Shown here: one piece after another, positions 53,467-63,005 of the stretch
Position numbering within the stretch: the first letter of the stretch is position 1
Layout of the letters: each line of letters starts with the position of its first letter
NCBI RefSeq assembly: GCF_024734665.1
Contig: NZ_CP102931.1
Span: 5,640,001-5,704,000 of the forward strand
Source: Variovorax paradoxus
GTDB lineage: Bacteria; Pseudomonadota; Gammaproteobacteria; Burkholderiales; Burkholderiaceae_C
Reading direction: 5' to 3'
Length of the DNA: 64,000 nucleotides
Program-made: the position numbers and the translations under genes
The notes under the pieces: model-generated
What the model was told of the DNA's origin: nothing
The model's input: the letters and a program-made list of their open reading frames with translations, nothing else
The model's database searches: none

Positions 53467-54369
53467 TCAGAGGCCCAGGGCCTTGCGGTCGATCTCGTAG
53501 TTCTGCGGGCCACGCTGCGCGATCTTGATCGCGCCGACCTTGTTGCCCAGCGCTGCGCACTGCGCCAGCGGCCAGCCCTTTTCCAGGCCGAACAGCAGCG
53601 CACCACGCCACGCGTCGCCGCAGCCCGTGGGCTCGACCACTTCGGTGGCCACCACGCCTGGCACGTGCTCGCGCTCGCCGTCAGTCCAGATCTCGCAGCC
53701 CTCGGACGCCAGCGTGACCACCAGGCCGCGCACGCGCTTCGAGATCTCCGCCAGGCTCCAGCCGGTGCGCTGCGACAGCATCTTGCCTTCGTAGTCGTTC
53801 ACCACCACCCAGCTCGCGAGATCAACGAAATGGCGCAGCGCCTCGCCGTCGAACATCGGCAAACCCTGGCCCGGATCGAACACGAACGGAATGCCTGCGG
53901 CGGCGAATTGCTCGGCGTGCTGCAGCATCGCGTCACGGCCATCGGGCGCGATGATGCCGAGCTTGATGTCGTCGCGCGCGGCCACCTTCGTGATGTGCGC
54001 CTGCTGCATCGCGCCGGGGTGGAAGGCGGTGATCTGGTTGTTGTCGACGTCGCTCATGATCATCGCCTGCGCGGTGAAGGTGTCGTCGAGCTGGCGCACG
54101 AACTCGGTGTCGATACCAAGCGAGCGCATGCGCTCGAGGTACGAAGCGCCGTCGTTGCCGAGCGTGGCCATCGGTAGCGCAGTGCCGCCCAGTGCGTTGA
54201 GGCTGTAGGCGATGTTGCCGGCACAGCCGCCGAAGTCACGCCGTAGCGTCGGCACCAGGAACGACACATTGAGGATGTGCAGCTGGTCCGGAAGAATCTG
54301 GTCGGCGAACCGGCCCTCGAAAGTCATGATGGTGTCGAACGCGAGGGACCCGCAAATCACTGCTGCCAT
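53467..54369 (-). CDS. PfkB-family carbohydrate/nucleoside kinase
   Basis: A 300-residue ribokinase-fold kinase. The N-terminal signature region is FGGCAGNIAYSLNALGG, and the C-terminal one is VVEPTGCGDAWRGALLFG with the catalytic Asp. Adenosine-kinase-like features (NVSFLVPTLRRDFGG) suggest a nucleoside or small sugar substrate, which cannot be fixed from sequence. It lies 58 nt downstream of the DUF3426 gene in the same direction and ends close to the terminator of the convergent H1-like gene. Confidence 0.88.
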   Translation of the reverse strand: MAAVICGSLAFDTIMTFEGRFADQILPDQLHILNVSFLVPTLRRDFGGCAGNIAYSLNALGGTALPMATLGNDGASYLERMRSLGIDTEFVRQLDDTFTAQAMIMSDVDNNQITAFHPGAMQQAHITKVAARDDIKLGIIAPDGRDAMLQHAEQFAAAGIPFVFDPGQGLPMFDGEALRHFVDLASWVVVNDYEGKMLSQRTGWSLAEISKRVRGLVVTLASEGCEIWTDGEREHVPGVVATEVVEPTGCGDAWRGALLFGLEKGWPLAQCAALGNKVGAIKIAQRGPQNYEIDRKALGL

Positions 54370-54427
54370 GGTTGAGCCGTTGGTTGAATGGTGGATGGAA
54401 AAGGACGCGTGCAGGCAGGCGCCCCGC

Positions 54428-55780
54428 TCAGGGATAGAAAGCTTCGACGCGGTAGCCTGCGATCGGCGGTAGCGCTGCGGCTTCCGAAGCGGACAAGGTC
54501 AGTGGCAGCGAGGCCGCGCGGTCGGCTCGGGCCTGCAGCACCGTCGGTGCACCGTAGTCCGCCGGCAACAGCACGCGGCGCACCACGGCGCGCTCCTGCG
54601 TGTCGAGCAGCGAGAGTTCGACGGCGGGCATTGCGAGCGGCACGGTGGCGCCATTGCGCAGGGTGAAGCTCAGACGGTAGTCGTTGCCGCCGCTCTTCTC
54701 GCGCGCGAAGGCCGCGCCTTCGATCACGATGTCGCCGATCTGGCGCAGGGCCGCGAGTTCGCAGCCTGTGTACTGGCACAGTGCCGCCAAGGCGGGCCGC
54801 AGATTGGGCTGGCGCGCGGCAATGCCGTCGCGCTCGTGGCGGATGACCTGCAGGATGAGCAGCAGCACAGCAATCACCGCCAGCAGGACCAGCACGATGC
54901 GCACGCCCTTGCGCTGCCAGAAGCCGGTCGCCTTCTCGGAGGGCTCGTCGTCGTCCGCGAAGGGATGCCCTATTGGCAGTTCGAAATCCGGGGAGAGCGC
55001 AAGGTCGGACTCGCTTTCGGCCTGCACCACCACAGGCGAAGCCTTCGCGGCCGCGCGCTCCTCACGCGCCTTGGCGCTCGCGATCTTGGCCGACTTGATG
55101 CGGGCACGGCGCAGCGCCTTCTGCATCTGCACCTGGTCGTGGTCTTTTTCTTCCTGCTCGCGCTCCCCTTCTGCGCCGTCGTCGCTCGCGCGCTCGATCA
55201 TCAGCCCACGCGTTGCCTTGATGCGCGGGGCGACGGGCAGCGGCGGCGCCGGGGGTGGTGGCGCGGGCGGCGGCGACGCGAGGTTCAGGTCGATGTTCGG
55301 GAACGGCGGCAGCGTGCTCGGTGGAGGCTTCCACGCGGGTTCGCTGACGTCGAGGTCGGACCATGGCTCGTCGGCGACGATGCCGTGTTCGGGCAATGAC
55401 AGCGAGAACTCAAGCGCTGCTGGAGGCGGTGGTGGCGACGCCGGTGTCGGTGCAGGCGCCTCCGGGGGCAGCGCATGCCGAGGCTGCTGCTCGGGCTCAT
55501 CGTCGAAGAAGTCCGCATCCTCGGCCGGCGAAGAAGACTCCAACTCGGGCGCGCCCTTGGGCTCCGAGGCTGCCTCGACCAGCCCTGGCATATAGCCAGC
55601 ACCCTGCACCGGCGCCGCCGCATTCGCCGCCGCACCATCGGGTGCCTCGTGCAGATCGAGCGTGGCGTCGAACACATGGCTGCACCGGCCGCAACGCACC
55701 CAGCCATCAGAGATGCGAAGCTGGTCGCGCACCACCTTGAAGGTGGTGGTGCAGGCGGGGCAGCGCGTGACGAGACTCAT
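54428..55780 (-). CDS. zinc-ribbon and DUF3426 membrane protein
   Basis: A 450-residue protein. It begins with an MJ0042-type zinc ribbon (RCPACTTTFKV ... VRCGRCSHVFDA, four cysteines). A long Pro/Glu/Asp-rich disordered region and a basic stretch (RRARIKSAKIASAKAREERA) follow, then one membrane helix near 305-325 (VRIVLVLLAVIAVLLLILQV) and a C-terminal DUF3426 beta domain of about 130 residues. Start at MSLVTRCP; the upstream extension is not conserved. It is downstream of prmA in the same operon. Function is unknown. Confidence 0.87.
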   Translation of the reverse strand: MSLVTRCPACTTTFKVVRDQLRISDGWVRCGRCSHVFDATLDLHEAPDGAAANAAAPVQGAGYMPGLVEAASEPKGAPELESSSPAEDADFFDDEPEQQPRHALPPEAPAPTPASPPPPPAALEFSLSLPEHGIVADEPWSDLDVSEPAWKPPPSTLPPFPNIDLNLASPPPAPPPPAPPLPVAPRIKATRGLMIERASDDGAEGEREQEEKDHDQVQMQKALRRARIKSAKIASAKAREERAAAKASPVVVQAESESDLALSPDFELPIGHPFADDDEPSEKATGFWQRKGVRIVLVLLAVIAVLLLILQVIRHERDGIAARQPNLRPALAALCQYTGCELAALRQIGDIVIEGAAFAREKSGGNDYRLSFTLRNGATVPLAMPAVELSLLDTQERAVVRRVLLPADYGAPTVLQARADRAASLPLTLSASEAAALPPIAGYRVEAFYP

Positions 55781-55832
55781 GACCGGGCGATTGTAGGGTC
55801 GAGCCCTCGCCACGGGAGGGGCGCAAGGCGGC

Positions 55833-56723
55833 TCAGCAGCGCGCGGTCATGAGGATCCAGCCGTCCTCGGTGTCGCTGACTTCGAGCTTCGCGTACGGCG
55901 CGTAGGCCTCTTTCAATTCATCGGCCTGGCGCTCGAGGATGCCGGCCATCACCAGCGATCCGCCCGCCTTCACATGGCTGCGCAGCAACGGCGCGAGCAC
56001 CTTGAGCGGCGTGGCCAGGATGTTGGCGAGCACAGTGTCGTAGAGGCCCTTCGCCGCTTCGGGCAGGCCCGCGTTCAGCCGGACGCCGTTGGCCTCGGCA
56101 TTGAGCCGGGTCGACGAAACCGCGGCTTCGTCGATGTCGACGGCGTCGATGTCGGTGGCGCCGAACTTCGCCGCACCGATCGCAAGAATGCCGGAGCCGC
56201 AGCCGTAGTCGAGCACGCGCTGGTTAGCCAGCACACCGTCGCCCCGCGTCGCGATCCACCGCAGGCACATGCGCGTGGTGGGATGCGTGCCAGTGCCGAA
56301 GGCCAGACCTGGATCGAGCCGGATCACCTGCTTTGCCTGCTCGGGTGGCTCATGCCACGTCGGCACGATCCAGAACTCGGGCGTGATCTCGACGGGCGCA
56401 AACTGCGATTGCGTCAGGCGCACCCAGTCCTGCTCGGGCACCGGCGCAATGCCGAGCACCTCGCAGCCTTCGAAGAAATCCTGCAGCGCGAGCACCGACG
56501 CGGCCTCTTTGGCGAGCGCCTCGTCGGGGAACAGCGCGATCACGCGCGAACGCTGCCAGCCTTCCTTCGGCGGCGGCATGCCCGGCTCGCCGAACAGCGC
56601 CTGCTCTGCGTCGGTCTGCGCGTCGGCGTCTTCCACCGACACGCTCAATGCATCGAGTGCATCGAGCGCTTCGCCGAGCGTTTCGACCCGGTCTTCCGGC
56701 GCCATCAGGCGGAGTTCGAACAT
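55833..56723 (-). CDS. prmA: ribosomal protein L11 methyltransferase
   Basis: A 296-residue enzyme that trimethylates ribosomal protein L11. An N-terminal substrate-recognition domain is followed by the SAM-binding domain, with GLAFGTGTHPTTRMCLRW, VLDYGCGSGILAIGAAKFG and VLANILATPLKVLAP, all family signatures. It follows accC by 15 nt, a usual arrangement in this order. Confidence 0.94.
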   Translation of the reverse strand: MFELRLMAPEDRVETLGEALDALDALSVSVEDADAQTDAEQALFGEPGMPPPKEGWQRSRVIALFPDEALAKEAASVLALQDFFEGCEVLGIAPVPEQDWVRLTQSQFAPVEITPEFWIVPTWHEPPEQAKQVIRLDPGLAFGTGTHPTTRMCLRWIATRGDGVLANQRVLDYGCGSGILAIGAAKFGATDIDAVDIDEAAVSSTRLNAEANGVRLNAGLPEAAKGLYDTVLANILATPLKVLAPLLRSHVKAGGSLVMAGILERQADELKEAYAPYAKLEVSDTEDGWILMTARC

Positions 56724-56738
56724 CGCGGCGTTCCCCGG

Positions 56739-58088
56739 TCAGCGCTTGTGCGCCGCCAGCCACTCTTCCAAGTAGTGGATGTTGGTGCCGCCGGTCATGA
56801 ACTTGGAATCAACCATCAACTCGCGGTGCAGCGGGATGTTGGTCTGGATGCCTTCGATCACGGTTTCGTTGAGCGCCGTGCGCATGCGGGCCATGGCCTG
56901 CTCGCGCGTGTCGCCGTAGACGATGATCTTGCCGATCATGGAGTCGTAGTTCGGTGGCACGAAGTAGTTGGTGTACGCGTGCGAGTCGACGCGAACGCCC
57001 GGACCACCCGGCGGGTGCCACATCGTGATGCGGCCCGGCGACGGCGTGAACTTCCACGCGTCTTCGGCATTGATGCGGCACTCGATGGCGTGGCCGTGCA
57101 TCTGGATCTGGCGCTGCGTGAACGGCAGCTTTTCGCCGGCGGCCACCATGATCTGCGTCTTGACGATGTCGATGCCGGTGGTGAACTCGGTCACCGGGTG
57201 CTCCACCTGCACGCGCGTGTTCATTTCAATGAAATAGAACTCGCCGTTCTCGTAGAGAAACTCGAAGGTGCCGGCACCGCGGTAGTTGATCTTCTTGCAG
57301 GCGGCCGCACAGCGCTCGCCGATCTTCTCGATCAGCTTGCGCGGAATGCCCGGCGCGGGCGATTCCTCGATCACCTTCTGGTGGCGGCGCTGCATGGAGC
57401 AGTCGCGCTCGCCCAGGTAGACCGCGTTCTTGTGCTTGTCCGCGAGGATCTGGATTTCGATGTGGCGCGGGTTCTGGAGAAACTTCTCCATGTACACGGC
57501 CGGATTGTTGAAGGCCGCGCCGGCTTCCGCCTTGGTCATCTGGATCGCGTTGACCAGAGCCGCCTCGGTGTGCACCACGCGCATGCCGCGACCACCGCCG
57601 CCGCCCGCCGCCTTGATGATGACCGGGTAGCCGATGGCACGCGCAATGCGCTTGTTGGTGGCGGCGTCGTCCGAGAGCTCACCCTCGGAGCCGGGCACGC
57701 AAGGCACGCCGGCCTTGATCATGGCCTGCTTGGCCGACACCTTGTCGCCCATCGTGCGGATGTTGTCGGGCGTCGGGCCGATGAACTGGAAACCGCTCTG
57801 CTCCACGCGTTCGGCAAAGTTCGCGTTCTCGCTCAGGAAGCCGTAGCCGGGGTGAATCGCTTCGGCATCGGTCACTTCGGCCGCCGAAATGATCGCCGGC
57901 ATGTTGAGATAGCTCTGCGCCGAGGGGGCCGGGCCGATGCATACGGCTTCTTCGGCCAGCTTGATGTACTTCGCGTCGCGGTCGGCTTCGGAATACACCA
58001 TCACGGCCTTGATGCCGAGCTCGCTGCAGGCACGCTGAATCCGGAGGGCAATCTCCCCCCGGTTTGCAACCAGGATCTTCTTGAACAT
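56739..58088 (-). CDS. accC: acetyl-CoA carboxylase, biotin carboxylase subunit
   Basis: A 449-residue ATP-grasp enzyme that carboxylates biotin on AccB, the first step of fatty acid synthesis. It starts [20 protein letters not shown] and shows the Gly-rich loop [30 protein letters not shown], and [16 protein letters not shown]. The start is 2 nt from the accB stop, so the two are coupled. Confidence 0.97.
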   Translation of the reverse strand: MFKKILVANRGEIALRIQRACSELGIKAVMVYSEADRDAKYIKLAEEAVCIGPAPSAQSYLNMPAIISAAEVTDAEAIHPGYGFLSENANFAERVEQSGFQFIGPTPDNIRTMGDKVSAKQAMIKAGVPCVPGSEGELSDDAATNKRIARAIGYPVIIKAAGGGGGRGMRVVHTEAALVNAIQMTKAEAGAAFNNPAVYMEKFLQNPRHIEIQILADKHKNAVYLGERDCSMQRRHQKVIEESPAPGIPRKLIEKIGERCAAACKKINYRGAGTFEFLYENGEFYFIEMNTRVQVEHPVTEFTTGIDIVKTQIMVAAGEKLPFTQRQIQMHGHAIECRINAEDAWKFTPSPGRITMWHPPGGPGVRVDSHAYTNYFVPPNYDSMIGKIIVYGDTREQAMARMRTALNETVIEGIQTNIPLHRELMVDSKFMTGGTNIHYLEEWLAAHKR

Positions 58089-58090
58089 GG

Positions 58091-58555
58091 TCACTCGATG
58101 ATGAACAGCGGCTGTCCGTATTCGACCGCCTGGCCGTTTTCGCCGAGGATCTGGGTGATCGTGCCGGACTTGTCGGCCTCGATTTCGTTGAGGATCTTCA
58201 TCGCTTCGATGATGCAGATGGTGTCGCCTTCGTTGACTTTGCTGCCAACCTCGACGAACGCAGCAGCGCCCGGGCTGGACGAACGGTAGAAGGTGCCGAC
58301 CATTGGCGACTTCACGGCATGGCCGGCCGGCGCGGCTTCGGCCGCCGGTGCGCTGGCCACGGGTGCCGCGGGAGCACCGGCTGCGGCCGGTGCGGCAGCC
58401 GCCTGAGGCGCCGCCAGGGTTTGCACATACTGCACCGGAGCGGCACCGCCGCCCTTCACGATGCGAACCTTGCCTTCGGTTTCGGTGATTTCCAGCTCGG
58501 AAATATTCGATTCGGACACCAGATCGATCAGTGTCTTCAGTTTGCGCAGATCCAT
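58091..58555 (-). CDS. accB: acetyl-CoA carboxylase, biotin carboxyl carrier protein
   Basis: A 154-residue carrier. The N-terminal helical region ([20 protein letters not shown]) and an Ala/Pro-rich linker (about 45-80) lead to the biotinyl domain. The biotin lysine is Lys120 in [14 protein letters not shown]; the residue after it is Ile rather than the more usual Met. The ATG has GGAG upstream. A TAGAAT box at 58653-58658 and a palindrome at 58601-58619 lie in the upstream region. Confidence 0.96.
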   Translation of the reverse strand: MDLRKLKTLIDLVSESNISELEITETEGKVRIVKGGGAAPVQYVQTLAAPQAAAAPAAAGAPAAPVASAPAAEAAPAGHAVKSPMVGTFYRSSSPGAAAFVEVGSKVNEGDTICIIEAMKILNEIEADKSGTITQILGENGQAVEYGQPLFIIE

Positions 58556-58600
58556 GGGACTCCAGTGCCGGCTGAGCCGGTCTTCAGGACATAACTTGTT

Positions 58601-58619
58601 CGAAAATCGGTGATTTTCG
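58601..58619. promoter_or_regulatory. palindrome upstream of accB
   Basis: CGAAAATC-GGT-GATTTTCG is a perfect 8-bp inverted repeat about 45 bp before the accB start. It may be an operator or a hairpin in the accB leader. Confidence 0.5.
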
Positions 58620-58652
58620 GCGTTCGGCGTCTAACGCCAGCGTAAGGAACTG

Positions 58653-58658
58653 ATTCTA
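58653..58658 (-). promoter_or_regulatory. -10-like box for accBC
   Basis: On the minus strand TAGAAT overlaps the stop codon of the tlpA-like gene. It would give an accB leader of about 90 nt that includes the palindrome. The -35 match is weak. Confidence 0.35.
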
Positions 58659-59207
58659 ACCATGAACCAGTTCGCGTCGCCAAGTGTCCAGGTCGGTGGT
58701 CTCAAGCTTGCCCATTTTACGGGCGGCCACGGAGCCGTTCGCATTCAGGACCAGCGTGAAGGGCAAACCGCCACCCGTATTGCCCAGATTCTTCACCAGC
58801 TCCGTGCCCTGAAGGCCGGCCAGGCCGGTTGGGTAGGTGACGGGCGTGCGTTGCAGGAACTTGCGCACAGCGCTCGGCTGATCGATGGCCAATCCGACCA
58901 CTTGCCAGCCGTTGACACCATTTGCACGGAAGAAAGCGTCGATCATCGGCATTTCTTCAACACAGGGCGGGCACCACGTCGCCCAGAAGTTGAGCAGCAG
59001 CGGCTTGCCGCGCAGGCTCGACAGGACGAGGTCACCGCCCTCTGGGCGCTCGAAGCTCTGGGCCCAGAAGGCCGCGTCGAGCATCTCCCCGCCCGCTGCG
59101 CCACTGCTGCTGCGCTCCTTCCACCATGCGCCGCCGAGCCCGGCGGCCGCAGCCGCTGCCGCCACGCCGGCATAGAGCATGCCGCGTCGGGTGGGCGAAG
59201 AAGTCAT
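58656..59207 (-). CDS. TlpA-family thiol-disulfide oxidoreductase
   Basis: A 183-residue thioredoxin-fold protein. The N-terminus has paired arginines and a hydrophobic stretch ([20 protein letters not shown]), so it is exported or anchored, possibly by Tat. The active site is NFWATWCPPCVEEMP, CPPC. The cis-Pro region is GGLPFTLVLN. TlpA proteins reduce disulfides in the periplasm, often for cytochrome assembly. Its start directly abuts the stop of the upstream unknown gene (TGA-ATG). Confidence 0.88.
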   Translation of the reverse strand: MTSSPTRRGMLYAGVAAAAAAAGLGGAWWKERSSSGAAGGEMLDAAFWAQSFERPEGGDLVLSSLRGKPLLLNFWATWCPPCVEEMPMIDAFFRANGVNGWQVVGLAIDQPSAVRKFLQRTPVTYPTGLAGLQGTELVKNLGNTGGGLPFTLVLNANGSVAARKMGKLETTDLDTWRRELVHG

Positions 59208-59804
59208 TCACTTGTCCTTTTCTCGTTCAATCAGTCGGCGCAATGCGGGCAGATCGCCACGTGGCACGCGCCCCTGGGCGTCGGGCTTCAAGGCCCCGCG
59301 CAGGTCGTCGAGGTCGTAGACCAGCAGGTGCACGCCGATTTCCTCGCCGAGCGCGCGGCTCGGGGCGTGCACGCTCAGCGCCTCGACCTGCTCGCCATGA
59401 AAGCCGGTCACCATGCGCGGCTCGTAGTCCACGTGGTGATCGATCAGGGCGATTTCGGCCGATTTGGAATCATCGCAAAACAACTGAATATAAATGTCTG
59501 ACAACCGGGTGGCCGTTCCATGCCACACGGCGCCGCCTACATGGGGTCGGAAGACGGCCATGCGCTCCATCCATTCGAGCGCAAGCAGTCGCAATGCATG
59601 CAATTCCTGCGGCTGGGTGTCGGCACAGAAAAGCTCGATGTACTCGCGCACCTCGGCCTCGACCTCGTCGTTGTTCGGCAGCGCGGTGCGCGCCGAAAGA
59701 CCCAGGTCACGCAGGGCCCGGCGCTTGGCCGGACCATATTCCAGTCCCTCCTCGACGACGAGGCGGGCTGCAGCGGCGGCAATTTCACGCTTGGACGTGT
59801 CCAT
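59208..59804 (-). CDS. conserved-looking protein of unknown function
   Basis: A 198-residue cytoplasmic protein, no signal peptide or membrane segment. The N-terminal third is helical (REIAAAAARLVVEEGLEYGP, AKRRALRDLGL). The middle has LLALEWMERMAVFRPHVGGA and LSDIYIQLFCDDSKSAEIAL with IDHHVDYEP, and the C-terminus is mixed (EEIGVHLLVYDLDDLRGAL). The spacing of Asp and Glu residues after LSDIYIQLF is reminiscent of a nucleotidyltransferase fold, but no GS motif is convincing. I do not recognise the family. It is co-directional and contiguous with the tlpA-like gene and divergent from mpl. Confidence 0.75.
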   Translation of the reverse strand: MDTSKREIAAAAARLVVEEGLEYGPAKRRALRDLGLSARTALPNNDEVEAEVREYIELFCADTQPQELHALRLLALEWMERMAVFRPHVGGAVWHGTATRLSDIYIQLFCDDSKSAEIALIDHHVDYEPRMVTGFHGEQVEALSVHAPSRALGEEIGVHLLVYDLDDLRGALKPDAQGRVPRGDLPALRRLIEREKDK

Positions 59805-59903
59805 CGGGGCATTTTGCCCGCAGTACGCGCCCCACACACCAACATCAGTACGAAGCGCAGGACAAACACGTGGCCCGGGCAAGGGGGCGGCACATCGCTT
59901 CCC

Positions 59904-59909
59904 TAGAAT
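59904..59909 (+). promoter_or_regulatory. -10-like hexamer before mpl
   Basis: TAGAAT lies 6 nt before ATG 59916, again predicting a leaderless mRNA. Confidence 0.4.
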
Positions 59910-59915
59910 CGACCG

Positions 59916-61319
59916 ATGCACATTCATATTCTGGGTATCTGCGGCACGTTCATGGGTGGCGTGGCCGCCCTGGCGCGCGAGGCAGGCCACCGGGTCACGG
60001 GCTGCGACGCCGGCGTGTACCCCCCGATGAGCGACCAGCTGCGCGCCCTCGGCATCGACCTGATCGAAGGCTTCGGCGCTGACCAGCTCTCCCTGGCTCC
60101 CGACATGTTCGTGGTCGGCAACGTGGTGTCCCGCGCGCGACTGCCCGACGGGAGCCCCAAGTTCCCTCTGATGGAAGCCATCCTCGACGCCGGCAAGCCC
60201 TACACCAGCGGCCCGCAATGGCTGGCCGAGCATGTGCTGCTGGGCCGCCATGTGCTGGCCGTGGCCGGCACGCACGGCAAGACGACGACCACCTCGATGC
60301 TGGCCTGGGTGCTGGAAAAGGGCGGCAAGGCGCCCGGCTTCCTGGTGGGCGGCGTGCCGCTGGACTTCGGTGTCTCGGCCCGGCTGGGCGACGGCCCGGC
60401 CTTCGTGATCGAGGCCGACGAGTACGACACGGCCTTCTTCGACAAGCGCAGCAAGTTCGTGCACTACCGGCCGCGCACCGCCGTGCTGAACAACCTCGAG
60501 TTCGATCACGCGGACATCTTCGATGATCTTGCAGCCATCGAGCGCCAGTTTCATCACCTCGTTCGCACCGTGCCGGGCACTGGCCGGCTGGTAGTGAATG
60601 CCACTGAAGAAAGCCTGCAGCGCGTGCTGGGCCAGGGCTGCTGGAGCGAGCTCGCGCGCTTCGGCACAGGTGGTGAATGGCAGGCGCGCGGCGCGCACGA
60701 CGCCTTCGACGTGCTGCAGCGGGGCGAAGTGGTGGGCCGAGTCGAATGGGAACTCTCGGGCCTGCACAACCAGATGAACGCGCTGGCCGCCATCGCCGCG
60801 GCCGAACATGTGGGCGTAGCGCCGGCCGAGGCAGCCCGTGCGCTGGGCAGCTTCCGCAACGTGCGCCGGCGCATGGAGCTGCGCGGCACAGTCGAGCAAG
60901 GCGGCGGCGCAATCACGGTCTACGACGACTTCGCCCACCACCCGACAGCTATCCGCACCACTCTCGACGGCCTGCGCAAGAAGCTGGATGCCGCTGGCAA
61001 GAAAAGTGAGCGCATCCTCGCGGCCTTCGAGCCGCGCAGCAACACGATGAAGCTGGGCGTCATGGCGGCACAGCTGCCCTGGAGCCTGGAATCGGCCGAC
61101 CTGTCGTTCTGCCACACGGCCGGGCTCGACTGGGATGCCGCCGCGGCGCTCGCGCCGATGGGCGACCGCGCGCAGGTGGCTGGGGCCATCGAGCCGCTGG
61201 TGAAGCAGATCGTCGCAGCGGCCCAGCCGGGCGATCACATCGTCTGCATGAGCAACGGCGGCTTCGGCGGCGTGCACGACAAACTGCTTGCGGCGCTGCG
61301 CTCGGCGGCGGCATCATGA
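59916..61319 (+). CDS. mpl: UDP-N-acetylmuramate:L-alanyl-gamma-D-glutamyl-meso-diaminopimelate ligase
   Basis: A 467-residue Mur ligase of peptidoglycan recycling. It joins the recovered tripeptide to UDP-MurNAc, bypassing MurC, D and E. It begins MHIHILGICGTFMGGVAALA, has the P-loop VAGTHGKTTTTSMLAW, VIEADEYDTAFFDKRSKFVHY and VYDDFAHHPTAIRTTL, all Mpl signatures. It shares a pathway with ampD elsewhere in the window. It overlaps the cupin gene by 4 bp. Confidence 0.95.
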   Translation: MHIHILGICGTFMGGVAALAREAGHRVTGCDAGVYPPMSDQLRALGIDLIEGFGADQLSLAPDMFVVGNVVSRARLPDGSPKFPLMEAILDAGKPYTSGPQWLAEHVLLGRHVLAVAGTHGKTTTTSMLAWVLEKGGKAPGFLVGGVPLDFGVSARLGDGPAFVIEADEYDTAFFDKRSKFVHYRPRTAVLNNLEFDHADIFDDLAAIERQFHHLVRTVPGTGRLVVNATEESLQRVLGQGCWSELARFGTGGEWQARGAHDAFDVLQRGEVVGRVEWELSGLHNQMNALAAIAAAEHVGVAPAEAARALGSFRNVRRRMELRGTVEQGGGAITVYDDFAHHPTAIRTTLDGLRKKLDAAGKKSERILAAFEPRSNTMKLGVMAAQLPWSLESADLSFCHTAGLDWDAAAALAPMGDRAQVAGAIEPLVKQIVAAAQPGDHIVCMSNGGFGGVHDKLLAALRSAAAS

Positions 61320-61834
61320 CCGCCATGCCGCTCACACGCGCCCGCGAACTGATCGAGACCCTGAAGCTGCAGCCCCACCCCGAGGGCGGCTGGTACGGCG
61401 AGGTGTTCCGCTCAGCGTCGAGCGTCACGCCCGCCGACGGCCGCGCGCCGCGCAGCGCGCTGACCAGCATCTATTTCCTGCTCGAAGCGAACCAGCATTC
61501 GCGCTGGCACCGAGTGCTGTCCGATGAAGTCTGGGTGCATCTGGAAGGCGTGCCGCTCACGCTGTGGACCGGCGACGCCGCAATGCGCACGGCACCAGCC
61601 CATGTGCGGCTGGGCCCGGTCGATGCACACGGCACGCGTCCCCAGCACGTGGTGCCCGCCGGCCAGTGGCAGGCGGCCCGGCCGATCCAGGGCCACAGCT
61701 CAGGCGACTACACGCTGGTCGCCTGCATGGTCGGGCCGGGCTTCGACTTCGCCGACTTTTCGATGGTGCCGCCCGACAGCGACGAAGCTGCGTCGATGCG
61801 GCACCACTGGCCCGATCTGGCCGGAATGCTCTAG
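61316..61834 (+). CDS. DUF985 cupin-domain protein
   Basis: A 172-residue cupin. Family features are LQPHPEGGWYGEVFRS, ALTSIYFLLEANQHSRWHRV, DEVWVHLEGVPL and YTLVACMVGPGFDFADFSM. Members are of uncertain function, with a barrel that may bind metal or sugar nucleotides. It is translated in an overlap with mpl (ATGA), and its stop is 8 bp from the convergent aroG stop. Confidence 0.88.
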   Translation: MTAMPLTRARELIETLKLQPHPEGGWYGEVFRSASSVTPADGRAPRSALTSIYFLLEANQHSRWHRVLSDEVWVHLEGVPLTLWTGDAAMRTAPAHVRLGPVDAHGTRPQHVVPAGQWQAARPIQGHSSGDYTLVACMVGPGFDFADFSMVPPDSDEAASMRHHWPDLAGML

Positions 61835-61842
61835 CCCGGGCC

Positions 61843-62961
61843 TCAGCCCCGGCGCTGCTTGACCGCCTTCGAGAGCGTGTCGAGCACCTGCACCGAATCG
61901 TCCCACCCCAGGCAGGCGTCGGTAATGCTCTTGCCATATTCGAGGTCCGACAGCTGGTCCTTGCCCGGCGTGAACTTCTGGGCACCCGGCTGCAGGTGGC
62001 TTTCGACCATGACGCCGAACACGCGGTTCGAGCCGCCGGCGATCTGCGCGGCGATGTCCTTCGCCACGTCAATCTGCTTCTGGTGCTGCTTGGAGCTGTT
62101 GGCATGGCTGCAATCGACCATCAGCGTGGGCGGCAGCTTGGCGGCTTCGAGGTCCTTGCAGGCAGCTTCGACGCTGGCGGCGTCGTAGTTCGGCGCCTTG
62201 CCACCGCGCAGGATCACGTGGCAATCGCGGTTGCCGTTGGTCTGCACGATCGCGACCTGGCCGTTCTTGTGCACCGAGAGAAAGTGATGGCCGCGGGCCG
62301 CCGCCTGGATGGCATCGGTGGCGATGCGGATGTTGCCGTCGGTGCCGTTCTTGAAGCCGATGGGCGCCGACAGGCCCGAGGCCAGTTCGCGATGGACCTG
62401 GCTTTCGGTGGTGCGCGCGCCAATGGCGCCCCAGGAGATCAGGTCGCCGATGTATTGCGGCGAGATCACGTCGAGGAACTCGCTGCCCGCCGGCAGGCCG
62501 AGCCGGTTGATGTCGATCAGCAGTTGGCGCGCAATGCGCAGACCTTCGTCGATGCGGAAGCTCTCGTCGAGGTACGGGTCGTTGATAAGCCCCTTCCAGC
62601 CGACCGTCGTGCGCGGCTTCTCGAAGTACACGCGCATCACGATTTCCAGCGTGCCGGCGTATTTCTCGCGTTCGATCTTGAGGCGGCGGGCGTATTCGAG
62701 CGCAGCGGCCGGGTCGTGGATCGAGCAAGGGCCCATGATCACCAGCAGCCGGTCGTCCTTGCCGGCCATGATGTTGTGGATGTTGCGGCGGGTGCCTTCG
62801 ATCAGGGTTTCAACGGGCGTCCCGCGAATCGGGAAAAAGCGGATCAGATGTTCGGGAGGGGGCAGCACGTTGATGTCCTTGATGCGTTCGTCGTCGGTCT
62901 TGCTGGTTTTTTCGACGCTCGCATACCAGCTGTCGCTGGCCGGGGCAGTGTTCGTGCTCAT
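61843..62961 (-). CDS. aroG: 3-deoxy-7-phosphoheptulonate (DAHP) synthase, class I
   Basis: A 372-residue enzyme that condenses phosphoenolpyruvate and erythrose 4-phosphate in the first step of aromatic amino acid synthesis. Class I signatures are LLVIMGPCSIHDPAAALEYA, VYFEKPRTTVGWKGLINDP, GARTTESQVHRE, FKNGTDGNIRIA and LMVDCSHANSSK. The N-terminal extension (IKDINVLPPPEHLIRFFPI) is the regulatory part in AroF/G/H. The isoform cannot be assigned with certainty. The leader upstream carries a complete attenuator. RBS AAGGAAGC precedes ATG 62961. Confidence 0.96.
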   Translation of the reverse strand: MSTNTAPASDSWYASVEKTSKTDDERIKDINVLPPPEHLIRFFPIRGTPVETLIEGTRRNIHNIMAGKDDRLLVIMGPCSIHDPAAALEYARRLKIEREKYAGTLEIVMRVYFEKPRTTVGWKGLINDPYLDESFRIDEGLRIARQLLIDINRLGLPAGSEFLDVISPQYIGDLISWGAIGARTTESQVHRELASGLSAPIGFKNGTDGNIRIATDAIQAAARGHHFLSVHKNGQVAIVQTNGNRDCHVILRGGKAPNYDAASVEAACKDLEAAKLPPTLMVDCSHANSSKQHQKQIDVAKDIAAQIAGGSNRVFGVMVESHLQPGAQKFTPGKDQLSDLEYGKSITDACLGWDDSVQVLDTLSKAVKQRRG

Positions 62962-63005
62962 GGTTGCTTCCTTGTCTGTCGGGTTTGAGTGGATATCGCA
63001 GGGGC

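Noticed and set aside
59805..61277. Upstream in-frame extension of the 59208-59804 gene, antisense to mpl
   Set aside because: The extension is a shadow of mpl. The credible protein starts at the ATG at 59804.
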